Notes: generated by a model from the sequence alone, not told the origin. A stretch of DNA of 64,000 nucleotides from Allorhizocola rhizosphaerae (GCF_003426775.1 NZ_QJUG01000007.1:1-64000); one strand, 5' to 3'. Positions 1 to 9,937 are shown, numbered from the stretch's first letter. Translations and numbers: made by a program.

Positions 1-393
1 GGGCAGCGGCTCGGGCGCGGGCGGCAGGTCGGCCGCCCACTCCGGGAACAGCGGGCGCAGCGCACCGGCCAGGCCGCTCAGCCGTGGCCCGGACGGCCGG
101 TCGGCGAACTCGCGGACCGCGTCGACCACGGGCCCGAGCGTGTACGGCTCGCGCAGCGGCGGGCACACGCCCATCAGGGCGCGGGCGTGCGCCGATGCGA
201 GGAACTCGCGCAGCAGCCGGCTCTTGCCGATGCCCGCCTCCCCTTCGAGCAGCACCACGAACGGCGGCCGGGTCAGGGCGTGGTGCAGCGCGGCCAGCTC
301 GCGTTGCCGCCCGACGAACGCCGGGGCGGAAAGAGCCGGGAGCAGGCCCGCACCGGAAAAGCCGCGTGATCGTTCAATGAAGCGATTTTTCAC
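1..393 (-). CDS. LuxR-type AAA ATPase regulator, N-terminal part (cut by window edge)
   Basis: The reverse strand reads through to the window edge. It gives an N-terminus with FVGRQRELAALHHAL followed by a P-loop GEAGIGKSRLLREF, the pattern of the AAA_16/NB-ARC-like ATPase module of large LuxR-family (LAL) regulators and related adenylate-cyclase-like ATPases. Such proteins are about 900 residues, and only about 130 are present here, so the C-terminal LuxR helix-turn-helix is assumed rather than seen. The start chosen is a GTG at 393 (MKNRFIERSRGFS). No convincing ribosome binding site precedes it, so the start could move. It is downstream of the DUF4142 gene on the same strand but separated by a hairpin. 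Confidence 0.7.
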   Translation of the reverse strand, partial: MKNRFIERSRGFSGAGLLPALSAPAFVGRQRELAALHHALTRPPFVVLLEGEAGIGKSRLLREFLASAHARALMGVCPPLREPYTLGPVVDAVREFADRPSGPRLSGLAGALRPLFPEWAADLPPAPEPLP

Positions 394-483
394 GCTGCGC
401 GGGCCGAATGTCCATTGTCTACTCGTCAGTTGCCAAACCTTTACCGCACCTTACCGGTGGGGCCTTCTGGGCAAAAGCGATGA

Positions 484-510
484 AGCGGCACCCGTTGGCG
501 GGGTGCCGCT
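484..510 (-). terminator. Hairpin terminator after the DUF4142 gene
   Basis: AGCGGCACCC (484-493) and GGGTGCCGCT (501-510) form a perfect 10-bp stem with a 7-nt loop. It lies 22 nt beyond the DUF4142 stop and before the next gene on the same strand, with only a short T run following. This fits an actinomycete terminator. Confidence 0.6.
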
Positions 511-531
511 CGTTGTCGGCGGCTGGTCGCG

Positions 532-1239
532 CTAGTTGCGCTGGACGTTGAGGCCCACCTGCGGAGCCGCGTTGAACAGCTCGTCCAGGTGCGAGGTGAT
601 CACCGGGATTGCGTCGGCGGCAAGCTGCTTGACATCTGCGTCGGTACCGTGGGCGGACTCGTCCTCGGCGTTGTCCTTGCTGTCCTCATGCGAGGCGATC
701 TGGGTACCGACCCAAATCTGGTCCCAGTGCTGGCCGGCCGGCGTGACGTCCAGGATCGCGGCGGCCGCCGCCCGCTCGTTGCCGGTCCCGCTGGGCAGGT
801 CCACCCCGAGCTGCTGGGCCACCTGCTGCAGGGCGTCGTCGAGCTTGGTGTGGTCCTCGACCATCTTGGCGCCCAACTGCTTGACCGTGTCCGAGGTGCC
901 CTTTTCCTGCGCCAGCCTGCCCGCCGCGATTTCGGCCAGGTTGCCCTGGTGCGCCTCGGTCAGGTACTCGCGGTCCATTGCGGACAGCTGTCCTCCGCCG
1001 GGACTCGGCGAACCTCCGGGACTCGGCGAGCGGCCAGGACTGGGCGAACCGCCAGGGCTCGGCGAACCTCCTCCGGGGCTCGGCGAAAGCGCCGGGGACT
1101 CCTCCGGGATGATCGGGCTCGGCATCTGCTCGGCCGGGCTCGGCATCGTCGGCTCGTCCGGCGACGGCTGTGCCGCGCTCGGCGCGGCCGACAGCACGAC
1201 TGCGGCCAACGCGGAGATCAAGACGGTCGCTACTCTCAT
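532..1239 (-). CDS. Secreted DUF4142 domain protein with Pro/Ser-rich linker
   Basis: This 235-residue protein starts with a signal peptide (MRVATVLISALAAVVLSAAPSAA). A low-complexity linker of SPSPGG-type repeats follows at residues 45-85. Then comes a helical DUF4142 domain (about 88-230) with the family pattern DREYLTEAHQGNLAEI and a histidine-containing second half. DUF4142 proteins are ferritin-like, exported or periplasmic proteins of unknown biochemical role. The ATG at 1239 is preceded at about 7 nt by a GGGGG ribosome-binding tract. A terminator follows the gene and it appears monocistronic. Confidence 0.85.
   Translation of the reverse strand: MRVATVLISALAAVVLSAAPSAAQPSPDEPTMPSPAEQMPSPIIPEESPALSPSPGGGSPSPGGSPSPGRSPSPGGSPSPGGGQLSAMDREYLTEAHQGNLAEIAAGRLAQEKGTSDTVKQLGAKMVEDHTKLDDALQQVAQQLGVDLPSGTGNERAAAAAILDVTPAGQHWDQIWVGTQIASHEDSKDNAEDESAHGTDADVKQLAADAIPVITSHLDELFNAAPQVGLNVQRN
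1003..1090. repeat. Short tandem coding repeat (SPSPGG units)
   Basis: Imperfect repeats of the ggactcggcgaacc type encode the Ser-Pro-Gly linker of the DUF4142 protein. They are in frame and unlike CRISPR repeats. The copy number is likely to vary between strains. Confidence 0.7.
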
Positions 1240-1394
1240 GACTGGTACCCCCGTAAATTGCTGTTTTCGTCGGCCGTCTCATTCCCCACACACTGTCCGT
1301 CAAACATCGACTACGCTGGGTGCGGGACGGCGGCCCGCCCGGGGACCGCCGCACTGCGCTTCGCTTCGTCGCGTGCTGGGCTGGAGTGCGCTGA

Positions 1395-1844
1395 TCAGGA
1401 GGAGGCGGGGGATTCGGCCGTCCGGCTGGAGTGAGCCCGGGGTGCGGACTTGCCGGCCAGCAACGCGTCCAGGGACCAGCGCCCCGGCCCGAGCGCGGCG
1501 ATCAGCAGGAACGACCAGCAGAACAGCGCCGCCAGCTCACCGCCGTTGTTGAGCGGGAGCAGGGCGATGGGCTGGTGCACGACGAAGTAGGCGTACGCCA
1601 TCGAGCCCGAGCACAGCAGCGCTGCCATGCGGGTGCCCAAGCCCGCAAGCACCAGCAGACCGCCGGCGAGCTGAATCGCCGCTGCCCACCACCCCGGCCA
1701 GGCCGCGAACTCGATCGCGCGACCCGATCCGCGGTTGCCCCCGAAGACTCCGAACAGTGACGAAACTCCGTGCAAGGCGAACAGCAGTCCCAGTACCACC
1801 CGGAACAGCGCCGTGGTCACCTCGGCGAAACGATTACCTGACAC
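1395..1844 (-). CDS. DoxX family membrane protein
   Basis: A small integral membrane protein of about 149 residues with four hydrophobic segments (ALFRVVLGLLFALHG, GWWAAAIQLAGGLLVL, MAALLCSGSMAYAYF, LAALFCWSFLLIAAL), typical of the DoxX family (PF07681). Related proteins act with redox or respiratory partners, but none is encoded beside it. The reading frame is open further upstream, but the domain begins here. The GTG at 1844 has AAAGGA 8 nt upstream. An ATG at 1853 (MHTVSGNRF) is the alternative, although the same SD then touches the start codon. Confidence 0.8.
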   Translation of the reverse strand: MSGNRFAEVTTALFRVVLGLLFALHGVSSLFGVFGGNRGSGRAIEFAAWPGWWAAAIQLAGGLLVLAGLGTRMAALLCSGSMAYAYFVVHQPIALLPLNNGGELAALFCWSFLLIAALGPGRWSLDALLAGKSAPRAHSSRTAESPASS

Positions 1845-1956
1845 AGTGTGCATCCTTTCGACTTTCCCACTATATGGAAGGGCATGGATGCATTGTAGAT
1901 CGCGAATCGCGCCTATCGGAAGGCGCGAATATTCCTGTACCACTATGTGAGCACAG

Positions 1957-2472
1957 TTAGCCTTCTTTCGCGCGGGCGCGGTAGGCGGCCACCGTGGTAC
2001 GACTGGCGCAAGTGTTGGAGCAGAAGCGGCGCGTCCGGTTGCGCGACTGGTCGACAAAGTAGCGGGCGCAACCGCTTGCGGCGCACCGCCCGAGGGTCAG
2101 CCCCGGGTCGCCGGTGGCAACGTGCGCCAGCGTCGCGGCCACCGTTCGGCCGATCCAGCCGACCGGCTCGCTGCCGTCGTGGGCAAAGTGAATGTGCGGA
2201 ATCCCCGCGCCGTCGTGTGTGGACAGATGCATCCTTGGGGGGTACCGCTTGAGCAGCTCATCGACCGCGGTGGGCGGCTGTGCGTCGACTACCTGGGCGA
2301 GCGCGTGATCGATGAGCCGCAGCAACGGGGCCAGCGCGCCCGCGGCCGGGCGGGCGACGTGGTGCTGTTCGAGCATTTCGCGCCCGTCCTGGGAGAGGTC
2401 GTCGGCGCCGCCGGAGTTCACGAGCTCGACCGCGAACCGGGTCACGTTCCCCAAGTAGTCCACGTAATCCAC
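1957..2472 (-). CDS. CGNR zinc-finger transcriptional regulator (ABATE/DUF1470 family)
   Basis: The protein has an N-terminal all-helical ABATE-type region and a C-terminal CGNR zinc finger. The finger shows as CAASGCARYFVDQSRNR followed by RRFCSNTCASRTTVAAYRAR, in which four cysteines bind zinc and the Arg-rich tail contacts DNA. Members are about 180 residues and act as one-component regulators in actinomycetes. The frame is open to an ATG at 2511, but that start would overlap the divergent gene. The GTG at 2472 has an AGGTGG ribosome-binding site and gives VDYVDYLGNVTRF, so it is preferred. The gene is divergent from a TPR-like gene. Confidence 0.8.
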   Translation of the reverse strand: MDYVDYLGNVTRFAVELVNSGGADDLSQDGREMLEQHHVARPAAGALAPLLRLIDHALAQVVDAQPPTAVDELLKRYPPRMHLSTHDGAGIPHIHFAHDGSEPVGWIGRTVAATLAHVATGDPGLTLGRCAASGCARYFVDQSRNRTRRFCSNTCASRTTVAAYRARAKEG

Positions 2473-2502
2473 TTGACCACCTACATCCGTCCCGCATAAC
2501 GT
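2473..2502 (+). promoter_or_regulatory. Promoter for leaderless transcript (TTGACC-18-TAACGT)
   Basis: TTGACC (2473-2478) and TAACGT (2497-2502) are separated by 18 nt. The -10 is followed after exactly 7 nt by the ATG at 2510, so transcription would begin at or next to the start codon. No SD is present. Confidence 0.6.
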
Positions 2503-2509
2503 AGGCCCC

Positions 2510-3178
2510 ATGATAACAAACGACGCCTACCCAATGGTTCGTGCACTGCATCGGGCGGGTGAGTGGGCGGCAGCACTCGACCTGCTCGGCGACGCCGATC
2601 CCGAGCTGCGCGCCCAGATTCTGGTCGACTGGCACTTCTGGAGCGTGGGCGACCACGACGCGGCCGAGGCCGCCATCGCCGCGCTCGACCCGGCGTCGGT
2701 CCGGGCGCGCTACCTGAGCGCGGCCCTCGCATACGCCCGCGTGCTGTTCAACCGAGGTGCACGGCCCGACGACCCGCAGGTGATCGAGTCCGGCTTTCGC
2801 GCGGCCCTCGACGACCCGGCACTGAGCGGGTGGGCAAACTTCAAGCTCGGCATCTTCGCCGACAATGTGATGCACGACCCGGCCACGGCTCTCGCCCACT
2901 TCGAGGCGGCGCATAAACTCTGCGAGGGCGATCCCATGCTGGAGTCCTATGTGGTGCGTCACCTCGGTGGCCACCTGCTCGACGCCGGCCGGCGCGACGA
3001 GGCCATCGACCTCCTGCGCCGATCCCTCCACCTGCGCGCCGCCCTCGGCGCCCGCCCGCAGGTCGGCGCTGCCGCAGCCACCCTCGCCGGCGAGCTGCCC
3101 GAGGGCCCCGAGCGCGACACCCTCCGTCAAACCGCCGCCCTCGTGGGCACCGACCTCAACGTCCCGTTCCTGCGCTAG
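2510..3178 (+). CDS. TPR-like helical repeat protein of unknown function
   Basis: A 222-residue soluble protein made of amphipathic helix pairs, for example GEWAAALDLLGDADPELRAQ, PATALAHFEAAHKLCEGD and GRRDEAIDLLRRSLHLRAAL, which read as degenerate tetratricopeptide repeats. No catalytic motif, signal peptide or membrane segment is visible. Homologues of this size are annotated only as hypothetical in actinomycetes. The ATG at 2510 sits 7 nt behind a -10 element and has no SD, consistent with leaderless initiation. A second ATG at 2534 is possible. It is divergent from the CGNR regulator, which might control it. Confidence 0.65.
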   Translation: MITNDAYPMVRALHRAGEWAAALDLLGDADPELRAQILVDWHFWSVGDHDAAEAAIAALDPASVRARYLSAALAYARVLFNRGARPDDPQVIESGFRAALDDPALSGWANFKLGIFADNVMHDPATALAHFEAAHKLCEGDPMLESYVVRHLGGHLLDAGRRDEAIDLLRRSLHLRAALGARPQVGAAAATLAGELPEGPERDTLRQTAALVGTDLNVPFLR

Positions 3179-3299
3179 CCACCACGAGATCGTCTGGTCC
3201 TGCGCGCCTGGCAAGCGGGGAGGGTCTGCCGGGTCACGTGCATGAGCCGCCTGACGAGCCGGCGGCCTGGTAGGCCACGAGAGCGATACGGCGTCTGGA

Positions 3300-3464
3300 T
3301 CAGCCCAGGTCGGCCACCACGCGCTCGGACTCCTCGGCGAACTCATGCGAGTACACCGGCGCCCGCCCCGGGTCCGTATCCCGCGCGGCAGCCGCGGCCG
3401 CAGCCGCGCCAAAGGTCAGCACGGCGCCTGCCACAAGACAGCCGATCAGCATCCTCTTTTGCAT
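3300..3464 (-). CDS. Small secreted protein (54 aa), function unknown
   Basis: MQKRMLIGCLVAGAVLTFG followed by an Ala-rich stretch makes a clear signal peptide or single membrane anchor. The short mature part ends EFAEESERVVADLG. The frame is open far upstream, but the signal sequence fixes the start near 3464. GAAGG lies just before the ATG, too close for ideal use. It resembles no family I can name. Compact secreted peptides of this type are common in actinomycetes. Coding potential is supported only by the signal-sequence pattern. Confidence 0.4.
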   Translation of the reverse strand: MQKRMLIGCLVAGAVLTFGAAAAAAAARDTDPGRAPVYSHEFAEESERVVADLG

Positions 3465-3554
3465 GCCTTCACGTTCGCGCCGCCACCCACCACGCGTCGT
3501 CCCGCAGCCACCGTATTCGGTAATACGTCCCGCAACGTATGTACACTGTCGCCG

Positions 3555-4157
3555 GTGTGGCGGATCGCTGATTATCAACGGGCGGAGGCTCCCACGACCG
3601 AGCCGGTCACGAAGTTCGGCGGTCAGCCCAGCTGGCTCACCGAGCCGCAGTGGCCGCTCAGCGCGAGCTGGGGCACGCCGATGCGCTTCGTGTGCCAGAT
3701 CGCCCTGGACCCCGAACTGGCCGGCGATAGTCCGGCCCGGCTCGCCTACATCTTCGTCACGCACGCAGACCACGGCCGCGACGCCGACGACTTCGACCCG
3801 GACGTCATTTTGCCCGACGGCGGCGAAAACGCCGTGATAGTCCAGCCAGGCGGCACCTACGACGGCCCGACCGCGCCGCTTACCGAAGGCCCGACGCTCT
3901 ACCACAAGGACGGCTCCCCCGCCGAATACACCGTCGAACTCATCCGCAGCGACGATGGCGCAGACGAGGACGATGACGTAATCGGCGGGGAGACCGTGCA
4001 GCACGACCTGCCGGGCGATGGTGCGCCGTGGCGCCCGTTGCTGCGCCTCGCCACCAACTGGACCCCGTTTTATCTCAACCTCGGCGCCGCCCCCGTCGCA
4101 TTCGCGTTCCTGTCCGCCGACGGCCGTGCGGGTTGCCTACTCGTCGAGGACTCCTAG
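3555..4157 (+). CDS. DUF1963 (YwqG-like) protein
   Basis: The protein (about 200 residues) contains TKFGGQPSWLTEPQWPLS near the N-terminus, then MRFVCQIALDPEL and YIFVTHADHG. This is the pattern of DUF1963/YwqG proteins, a cytosolic family of unknown function. The open frame extends upstream, but homology begins at about WRIADYQRAEAP. The GTG at 3555 is 7 nt behind TACACT (3542-3547), suggesting a leaderless transcript. The last 21 bp overlap tail-to-tail with the convergent leucine-rich-repeat gene. Confidence 0.75.
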   Translation: MWRIADYQRAEAPTTEPVTKFGGQPSWLTEPQWPLSASWGTPMRFVCQIALDPELAGDSPARLAYIFVTHADHGRDADDFDPDVILPDGGENAVIVQPGGTYDGPTAPLTEGPTLYHKDGSPAEYTVELIRSDDGADEDDDVIGGETVQHDLPGDGAPWRPLLRLATNWTPFYLNLGAAPVAFAFLSADGRAGCLLVEDS

Positions 4158-6317
4158 CCGTTCTTTCAGATCCGCGAAGTCCTCGAAATCGGGCGTGCGC
4201 GCCAACACCTGCTCCACGATGCGATAGGCCTCATCGTCACGGCCCATCGCGAGCAGGATGCGCACCTTCGTGTCGCGGATGTAGTCGTAATCCGGCTCGG
4301 ACGCGAACGCCAACGCACGCTCCACAGTGGACAGTGCCTTGTCCAACTCGCCGCTCTTCATCAGATGCCACGCGAGCGCGTTGCCCGCCCGCCGCGTGAC
4401 CTCCTGCTGGAACGCGCCCTCGTCGGTGTAGTGCCACACCATGCCAGGTGGCGGCACCAGCGCGAGCGCCTCCTCCGCGTACCGCATCAGCTTTTCGGTC
4501 ATGTCGGTCTGCTCAAGCGCGACGACCAGCCCGTAGTGGGCATACAGCTGGTCATAGTCCGAGAACCGCGCGCCGGGCCGGCAAAGCGCGATCGCCTCCT
4601 CGAAGCGGGCGATGGCCTCCTCCGGGTCGGCACTGCTTCCCCGCTTCACGAGCTCGTGCACGGCCTGCCACGTCGGATGGTCGACCTCACCGGTGCGAGT
4701 GTCCACATTGCGCAGGTCGATGCGCACCTCCGGAAACACCTCTTGCAACCGATCCAATGTGGACGAGTCGAGCTTGGTGTAACGCAGGTCGGCAAACTCC
4801 AACCCTGCCAGACTGTAGAACGACTCGGGCAGTGTAGTCAGCTCGTTGAACGACAGGTCCAGCCGGCGCAGGTCGGACATGGCCGCGAACGCCTCGTCTG
4901 GCAACGCGGTCAACGCGGGCCGGCCGTCTTCCTCACCCCACCGGTCGATGCCCAACTCTTCAAGCGTGGCAATGCTCCACACACCGTCCAAAAGCGAGTT
5001 GCTCGGATAGCGGCCGGCGTTGCCGCTGCGACCGTCCATTCGCAACACTCGCAGCCGCGGCAGCTTCGCCAGATCAGGCAACCGCTCGACATGGCCGAGG
5101 GCGGCATCGAGATGCAACTCCTCCAGCTGTGTGAGCGCAAGCAGTTCATCGGGCACCTCGCCGAGGACCGCCAGCGTCAGGTCAAGTTTGCGCAGCCGCG
5201 GCAGTCGCGTGACCACCATCGGGAAGCCACCCGGGCAGTGCAGCCGGTACAGGTCCAGATCGACCAATGTGGACAACCGCGACAGCGCATCCGGGACAGG
5301 GCACTCCAGATCGCCGGCCCGCAACACTTCCAGCACCGGCAGATCACCGAGCTCGTCGGGCAGCGCTTGGAACCGGTTGCCGGAGATGTCAAGCACGCGA
5401 AGGTTTTTCAGCTGCCCCACCGCCGGGGTCAGCTCCTTCAGGCTGATGCCGGACAGGTCGAGCTCCTCCAGCGCAACCATCTCCGCCACCCGCTCGGGAA
5501 TGCCCGCAAGCTCGGTGTTGCGAGACAGCGACAGCTTGCGCAGGTGGGGAAACGCGAACAACTGCTCGGGAAACTCCCGCAGCCGGCAGTCCGCAAGGTC
5601 CAACTCGGTAACCTCAACCGCACTCTCAAGCAGCGCGTCCAGTTTGGACAAGGTAGCCAGATGCGCAGGCGTAGCCGTGGGGCGCAGAATCGGCCGCCCC
5701 TCCCGCAGCGCATCCTCCACTTTGTCCTCGTCGGCGCGGCCATCCCTGCCCAACAGCTCGGGCAGGATCACCTCGTCCAGCTCCTCGTCGGTGAAGTCGA
5801 CCGGGCAGTTCGTCCGGTACGGATCGCCGACCACCACCGCGTCCGGCTGCTGCGCGAACGTCAGGTTGAAGTACAGCGTGCTCACGATGATCTTCGCTCG
5901 GGTCGCGCCGCGCACCTCCAGAAAACCGCCGTCGTCGCCATGATGGCCCTGCACGCCGTTGTCGACCAGCAGGTCGCCCCGCACGACGAGGGTCGGGCAG
6001 CCGCGCAGGAACACGTTGCGGGCGCGCAGGGTGCCCGTGACGAGCACGAAGTTGCCGCTGCTCCAATCCCACCAGTCGAGGTCGCCGTCGACGGTCAGAT
6101 CCCCGTCGACGATCACGTTGTACCGTACCCAGTCGCCCGCGGACTCGGCGGCGAAGTCGCCCGCCACGTGCAGGCCGCCCTCGTACAGCCGGATCTCCTG
6201 TCCCTCCGCGAATTCCTGGTAGGGGTACTCGACGTCGCCGGAGACGGCAAAGCGCTCCTCGGCCTGTTCAGCGTCGATTATTCGGTACCCGGAAGAAGGC
6301 TCGGTGATGGCGGTCAT
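4137..6317 (-). CDS. Leucine-rich-repeat protein with beta-helical N-terminus and TPR C-terminus
   Basis: A 726-residue soluble protein with three parts. Residues about 25-150 carry beta-helix-like repeats (VIVDGDLTVDGDLDWWDW, LVTGTLRARNVFLRGC, LVVRGDLLVDNGVQ) recalling polymer-forming or bactofilin-like folds. Residues about 230-560 are canonical leucine-rich repeats (LRKLSLSRNTELAGIPE, LEELDLSGISLKELTP, LRVLDISGNRFQALPDE). The C-terminal 150 residues are TPR-like (ALVPPPGMVWHYTDEG, DKALSTVERALAF). No enzyme motif is seen, so a protein-interaction scaffold is likely. The frame stays open upstream to about 7589, but that part is antisense to the mannosyltransferase. The start at 6317 (MTAITEPSSGYRI) lacks an SD and is close behind a TATTCT element. 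Confidence 0.8.
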   Translation of the reverse strand: MTAITEPSSGYRIIDAEQAEERFAVSGDVEYPYQEFAEGQEIRLYEGGLHVAGDFAAESAGDWVRYNVIVDGDLTVDGDLDWWDWSSGNFVLVTGTLRARNVFLRGCPTLVVRGDLLVDNGVQGHHGDDGGFLEVRGATRAKIIVSTLYFNLTFAQQPDAVVVGDPYRTNCPVDFTDEELDEVILPELLGRDGRADEDKVEDALREGRPILRPTATPAHLATLSKLDALLESAVEVTELDLADCRLREFPEQLFAFPHLRKLSLSRNTELAGIPERVAEMVALEELDLSGISLKELTPAVGQLKNLRVLDISGNRFQALPDELGDLPVLEVLRAGDLECPVPDALSRLSTLVDLDLYRLHCPGGFPMVVTRLPRLRKLDLTLAVLGEVPDELLALTQLEELHLDAALGHVERLPDLAKLPRLRVLRMDGRSGNAGRYPSNSLLDGVWSIATLEELGIDRWGEEDGRPALTALPDEAFAAMSDLRRLDLSFNELTTLPESFYSLAGLEFADLRYTKLDSSTLDRLQEVFPEVRIDLRNVDTRTGEVDHPTWQAVHELVKRGSSADPEEAIARFEEAIALCRPGARFSDYDQLYAHYGLVVALEQTDMTEKLMRYAEEALALVPPPGMVWHYTDEGAFQQEVTRRAGNALAWHLMKSGELDKALSTVERALAFASEPDYDYIRDTKVRILLAMGRDDEAYRIVEQVLARTPDFEDFADLKERLGVLDE

Positions 6318-6362
6318 AACGGCAGAGAATACGGCCACCCGCGCACCGCTATATTGCTGACC

Positions 6363-7607
6363 ATGTCCGAGCTCATACAGACCAGTGAATCCGACGCGGC
6401 CGGGGAGAAGGCCGCGCAGGTGCCACCGGAGCCGGTGCGCAAGGCCGACACTCGGCGCGCCTGGCTGGCATCGCTGCTGGCCGGATATTGGGTATGGCTC
6501 ACCGGGCTGGCGGCGTACACACTGGTCACCGCTGTGTCCTGGTTGCCGTTCGAGGAGCTGGCCAGCAAGGCCGGGCCCCCGCCGGAGTCCGTGGACCGGC
6601 TCGTCGCGGCGTGGCATCGCTGGGACACGGTGTGGTATGTGATCATCGCCGATTCGGGCTACGAATACGACCAGCGCTCCACCGCGTTCTTCCCGCTCTA
6701 TCCGATGCTCATCCGCGTCATGAACCCCGTGTTGCCGGGCGGCACGTTCGAGGCGGCGCTGATCGTGTCCATCCTGTGCTGCCTGGCCGCGCTGGTGCTG
6801 GTGCACCGGCTGACCGCGGAGATGCTCGGCCCCGCGCACGCCCAGCGGGTCGCCTACTACCTGTTGGCCTTCCCCACTGGGTTCTACCTGATCGCCGCGT
6901 ACAACGAATCGCTTTTCATCGCCCTCGCGGTGGCGTCGCTGTACTGCATGCGCCGCGGGCACTGGTGGATGGCGGGCCTGTTCGCCGGTTTCGCGGGCGC
7001 CACCCGGATGGCCGGCGTCATGTTGGCCCTCGCTTTCGTGTACGAATACCTTCGCCAGCGCGGCTGGCGCGGCATCCGGCTCAATGTGCTGGGGCTCGGG
7101 CTGGTGCCCGCCGGGCTGGGCGTGTTCATGTTCTACTGCTGGCGCGTGCTCGGCGATCCGCTGCACTTCATGGAGTCGCAGAAGGCCTGGTTCCGGTACG
7201 GCTTCAAGGCACCGTGGATCACGGTGACCGAGGTGATCGACTTGATCGGCCGCACGGATCCGTTCTTCGGGCCGACGACCATCCGCAACATCATCAACCT
7301 GACGGCGGCCCTGGGCTTCCTGGCCCTGCTGGTCCTCGCGCTGGTCGGCCCGTGGAAGCTGGGCAAGGACCACGCCTATCTCGTGGTGTTCGCGGCGGCC
7401 ATCATCCTCATGCCACTGTCCAATCCCATCCACTCGCACTATCCACTGAGCTCGATGTGGCGGTACATCCTGGAATGCACGGTGGCGTTCATGGTGCTTG
7501 CCCGGATGGGGCGCGACCGCTTCTTCGACCGCGGCTACCTGGGCATCGCCCTGATGTTGCAGGGAGCCATGGTGGTCACGTTCGTCCACGACCAGTTCGT
7601 GGCCTGA
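6363..7607 (+). CDS. PIG-V-like membrane mannosyltransferase
   Basis: A 414-residue polytopic membrane protein with about nine hydrophobic segments. The first extracytoplasmic loop holds the diagnostic WHRWDTVWYVIIADSGYEYD with the acidic residue expected of GT-C enzymes. It is followed by STAFFPLYPMLIRVM and the LLAFPTGFYLIAAYNESLF region, all typical of the PIG-V/GPI mannosyltransferase 2-like family (PF04188). In actinomycetes such proteins are thought to use polyprenyl-phosphate mannose for cell-envelope glycans or protein O-mannosylation. The ATG at 6363 is 7 nt behind TATATT (6350-6355) without an SD. It is divergent from the LRR gene, and a strong hairpin follows its stop. Confidence 0.85.
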   Translation: MSELIQTSESDAAGEKAAQVPPEPVRKADTRRAWLASLLAGYWVWLTGLAAYTLVTAVSWLPFEELASKAGPPPESVDRLVAAWHRWDTVWYVIIADSGYEYDQRSTAFFPLYPMLIRVMNPVLPGGTFEAALIVSILCCLAALVLVHRLTAEMLGPAHAQRVAYYLLAFPTGFYLIAAYNESLFIALAVASLYCMRRGHWWMAGLFAGFAGATRMAGVMLALAFVYEYLRQRGWRGIRLNVLGLGLVPAGLGVFMFYCWRVLGDPLHFMESQKAWFRYGFKAPWITVTEVIDLIGRTDPFFGPTTIRNIINLTAALGFLALLVLALVGPWKLGKDHAYLVVFAAAIILMPLSNPIHSHYPLSSMWRYILECTVAFMVLARMGRDRFFDRGYLGIALMLQGAMVVTFVHDQFVA

Positions 7608-7613
7608 TCACGG

Positions 7614-7649
7614 CCCGGCCCCGGGCGGTGGGTTCCGCTCGGGGCCGGG
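7614..7649. terminator. Bidirectional terminator between convergent genes
   Basis: A 15-bp stem (C7614-G7628 with C7635-G7649, one G-U pair) and a 6-nt loop lie between the stops of the mannosyltransferase (7607) and the subtilase (7666). It can serve both transcripts. Confidence 0.75.
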
Positions 7650-7665
7650 TGCGTGCAGACAGGGG

Positions 7666-8865
<1,200 letters not shown>

Positions 8866-9008
8866 TCCCCGACTCCTTTTCCTCCGCCGTCCTCCCCGGG
8901 GGTCTGGGGAGGACGGACTGAACGGTTGACCCAGATCTTACTCACGGATTCACCTATGTGGATATCACCGCGAAGAGTCCGATGTTCGACTGCACCGAGC
9001 GCGGCCGG

Positions 9009-9911
9009 TCAGCGATAGCACCGCCAGGCATACGGGTCGCCGGCCCTCGTCGAACGCGCGTATGCGCCCGTGCCATACGAGTCACGGCAGGCGACGTTCA
9101 GGTCCACAGCGGACGAGGAGAGGAGCCGGACGCATCGCCAGCGCCCGTCGCTGAGCGCATCCGCCGAGCCGCCGCTGTGCCGGTCGCAGTACCGCTGGAC
9201 CATGTTCTCCACCCCGCCACCGCTCGACGGTCCGAGCAGGACCGGGTCCGGGCTACGGGTCGGCGTCGGTGTCGGCGACACACTGGCCGTCGTGGACGGC
9301 GCCGCGGACGGACTGCGCGGTGTCGGGGAAGCAGACGTCACCGACGGCAGCGGCAAATCCGGGAGAATCAGCGGCTCCTCGCTGATCTCCGGTGACATGG
9401 CAGGCAGCGGCGCCGGCAGCGCTCCTTGCGGCGCGGGGTCCGATCCCCACATGAACGGCATGACGCACAGCAGCGTCCCCACGGCCAGCCCGCCCACCGC
9501 GATCAGCAACAGCCAGCGCCGCCTGCCCGCCCATCCGCGCGTCGCGGGCTCCAGGCGATGGCTGCGCGGGATCCGGCCGCCGCCCTCATCGAACTCGGTC
9601 TCCCACGAGCCGGTCGGGGCATCCCACGAGTGGTCCTTCTCGCGAAAGTACTGGTAGTCGTCATTGGACAGGTAGTCGTGCGGCTCCAGATATTCCTGTT
9701 CCCGCACAGAGTCGTCGGACGGGCGTTCGTGATGTCTCGCGTGCCGGCCCCCGCGCTGCGGTTCCAGTCGATGCCCGCCAGCCCGATCGGCGGAACGAGC
9801 AGACCTCTCGCCCACGACCGCCAGCCTCCTCGCCGTACACCGAACGCCGTCACACATCGCCGATATATCAGGATCGACGGCCATAATGGCCGGTCCGCGC
9901 CGATTCCGCAA
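9009..9911 (-). CDS. Single-pass membrane protein with extracytoplasmic Cys-containing domain
   Basis: A 300-residue protein. The hydrophilic cytoplasmic part (to about 130) is rich in acidic and aromatic residues (EPHDYLSNDDYQYFREKD). It is followed by one transmembrane helix (RRWLLLIAVGGLAVGTLLCVMPF), a Pro/Ser/Thr linker (about 165-225) and a C-terminal module with paired cysteines (MVQRYCDRHSGG, GRWRCVRLL, NVACRDSYG, YAWRCYR). The last module resembles short extracellular domains recurring at the C-termini of actinomycete membrane proteins. Function is unknown. Several in-frame starts exist near the N-terminus, for example M10 and M19. Confidence 0.6.
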   Translation of the reverse strand: MRNRRGPAIMAVDPDISAMCDGVRCTARRLAVVGERSARSADRAGGHRLEPQRGGRHARHHERPSDDSVREQEYLEPHDYLSNDDYQYFREKDHSWDAPTGSWETEFDEGGGRIPRSHRLEPATRGWAGRRRWLLLIAVGGLAVGTLLCVMPFMWGSDPAPQGALPAPLPAMSPEISEEPLILPDLPLPSVTSASPTPRSPSAAPSTTASVSPTPTPTRSPDPVLLGPSSGGGVENMVQRYCDRHSGGSADALSDGRWRCVRLLSSSAVDLNVACRDSYGTGAYARSTRAGDPYAWRCYR

Positions 9912-9937
9912 CTTTTGACGCGATCATTCCCAGGGGC

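Noticed and set aside
1003-1090. Short regularly repeated sequence resembling a mini CRISPR
   Set aside because: The units are in frame and encode Ser-Pro-Gly linker repeats of a real protein. There are no unique spacers of constant length.
6318-7589. Reverse-strand extension of the LRR gene by more than 400 codons
   Set aside because: It is antisense to the well-supported mannosyltransferase, lacks domain similarity and has the codon pattern expected of a shadow frame.
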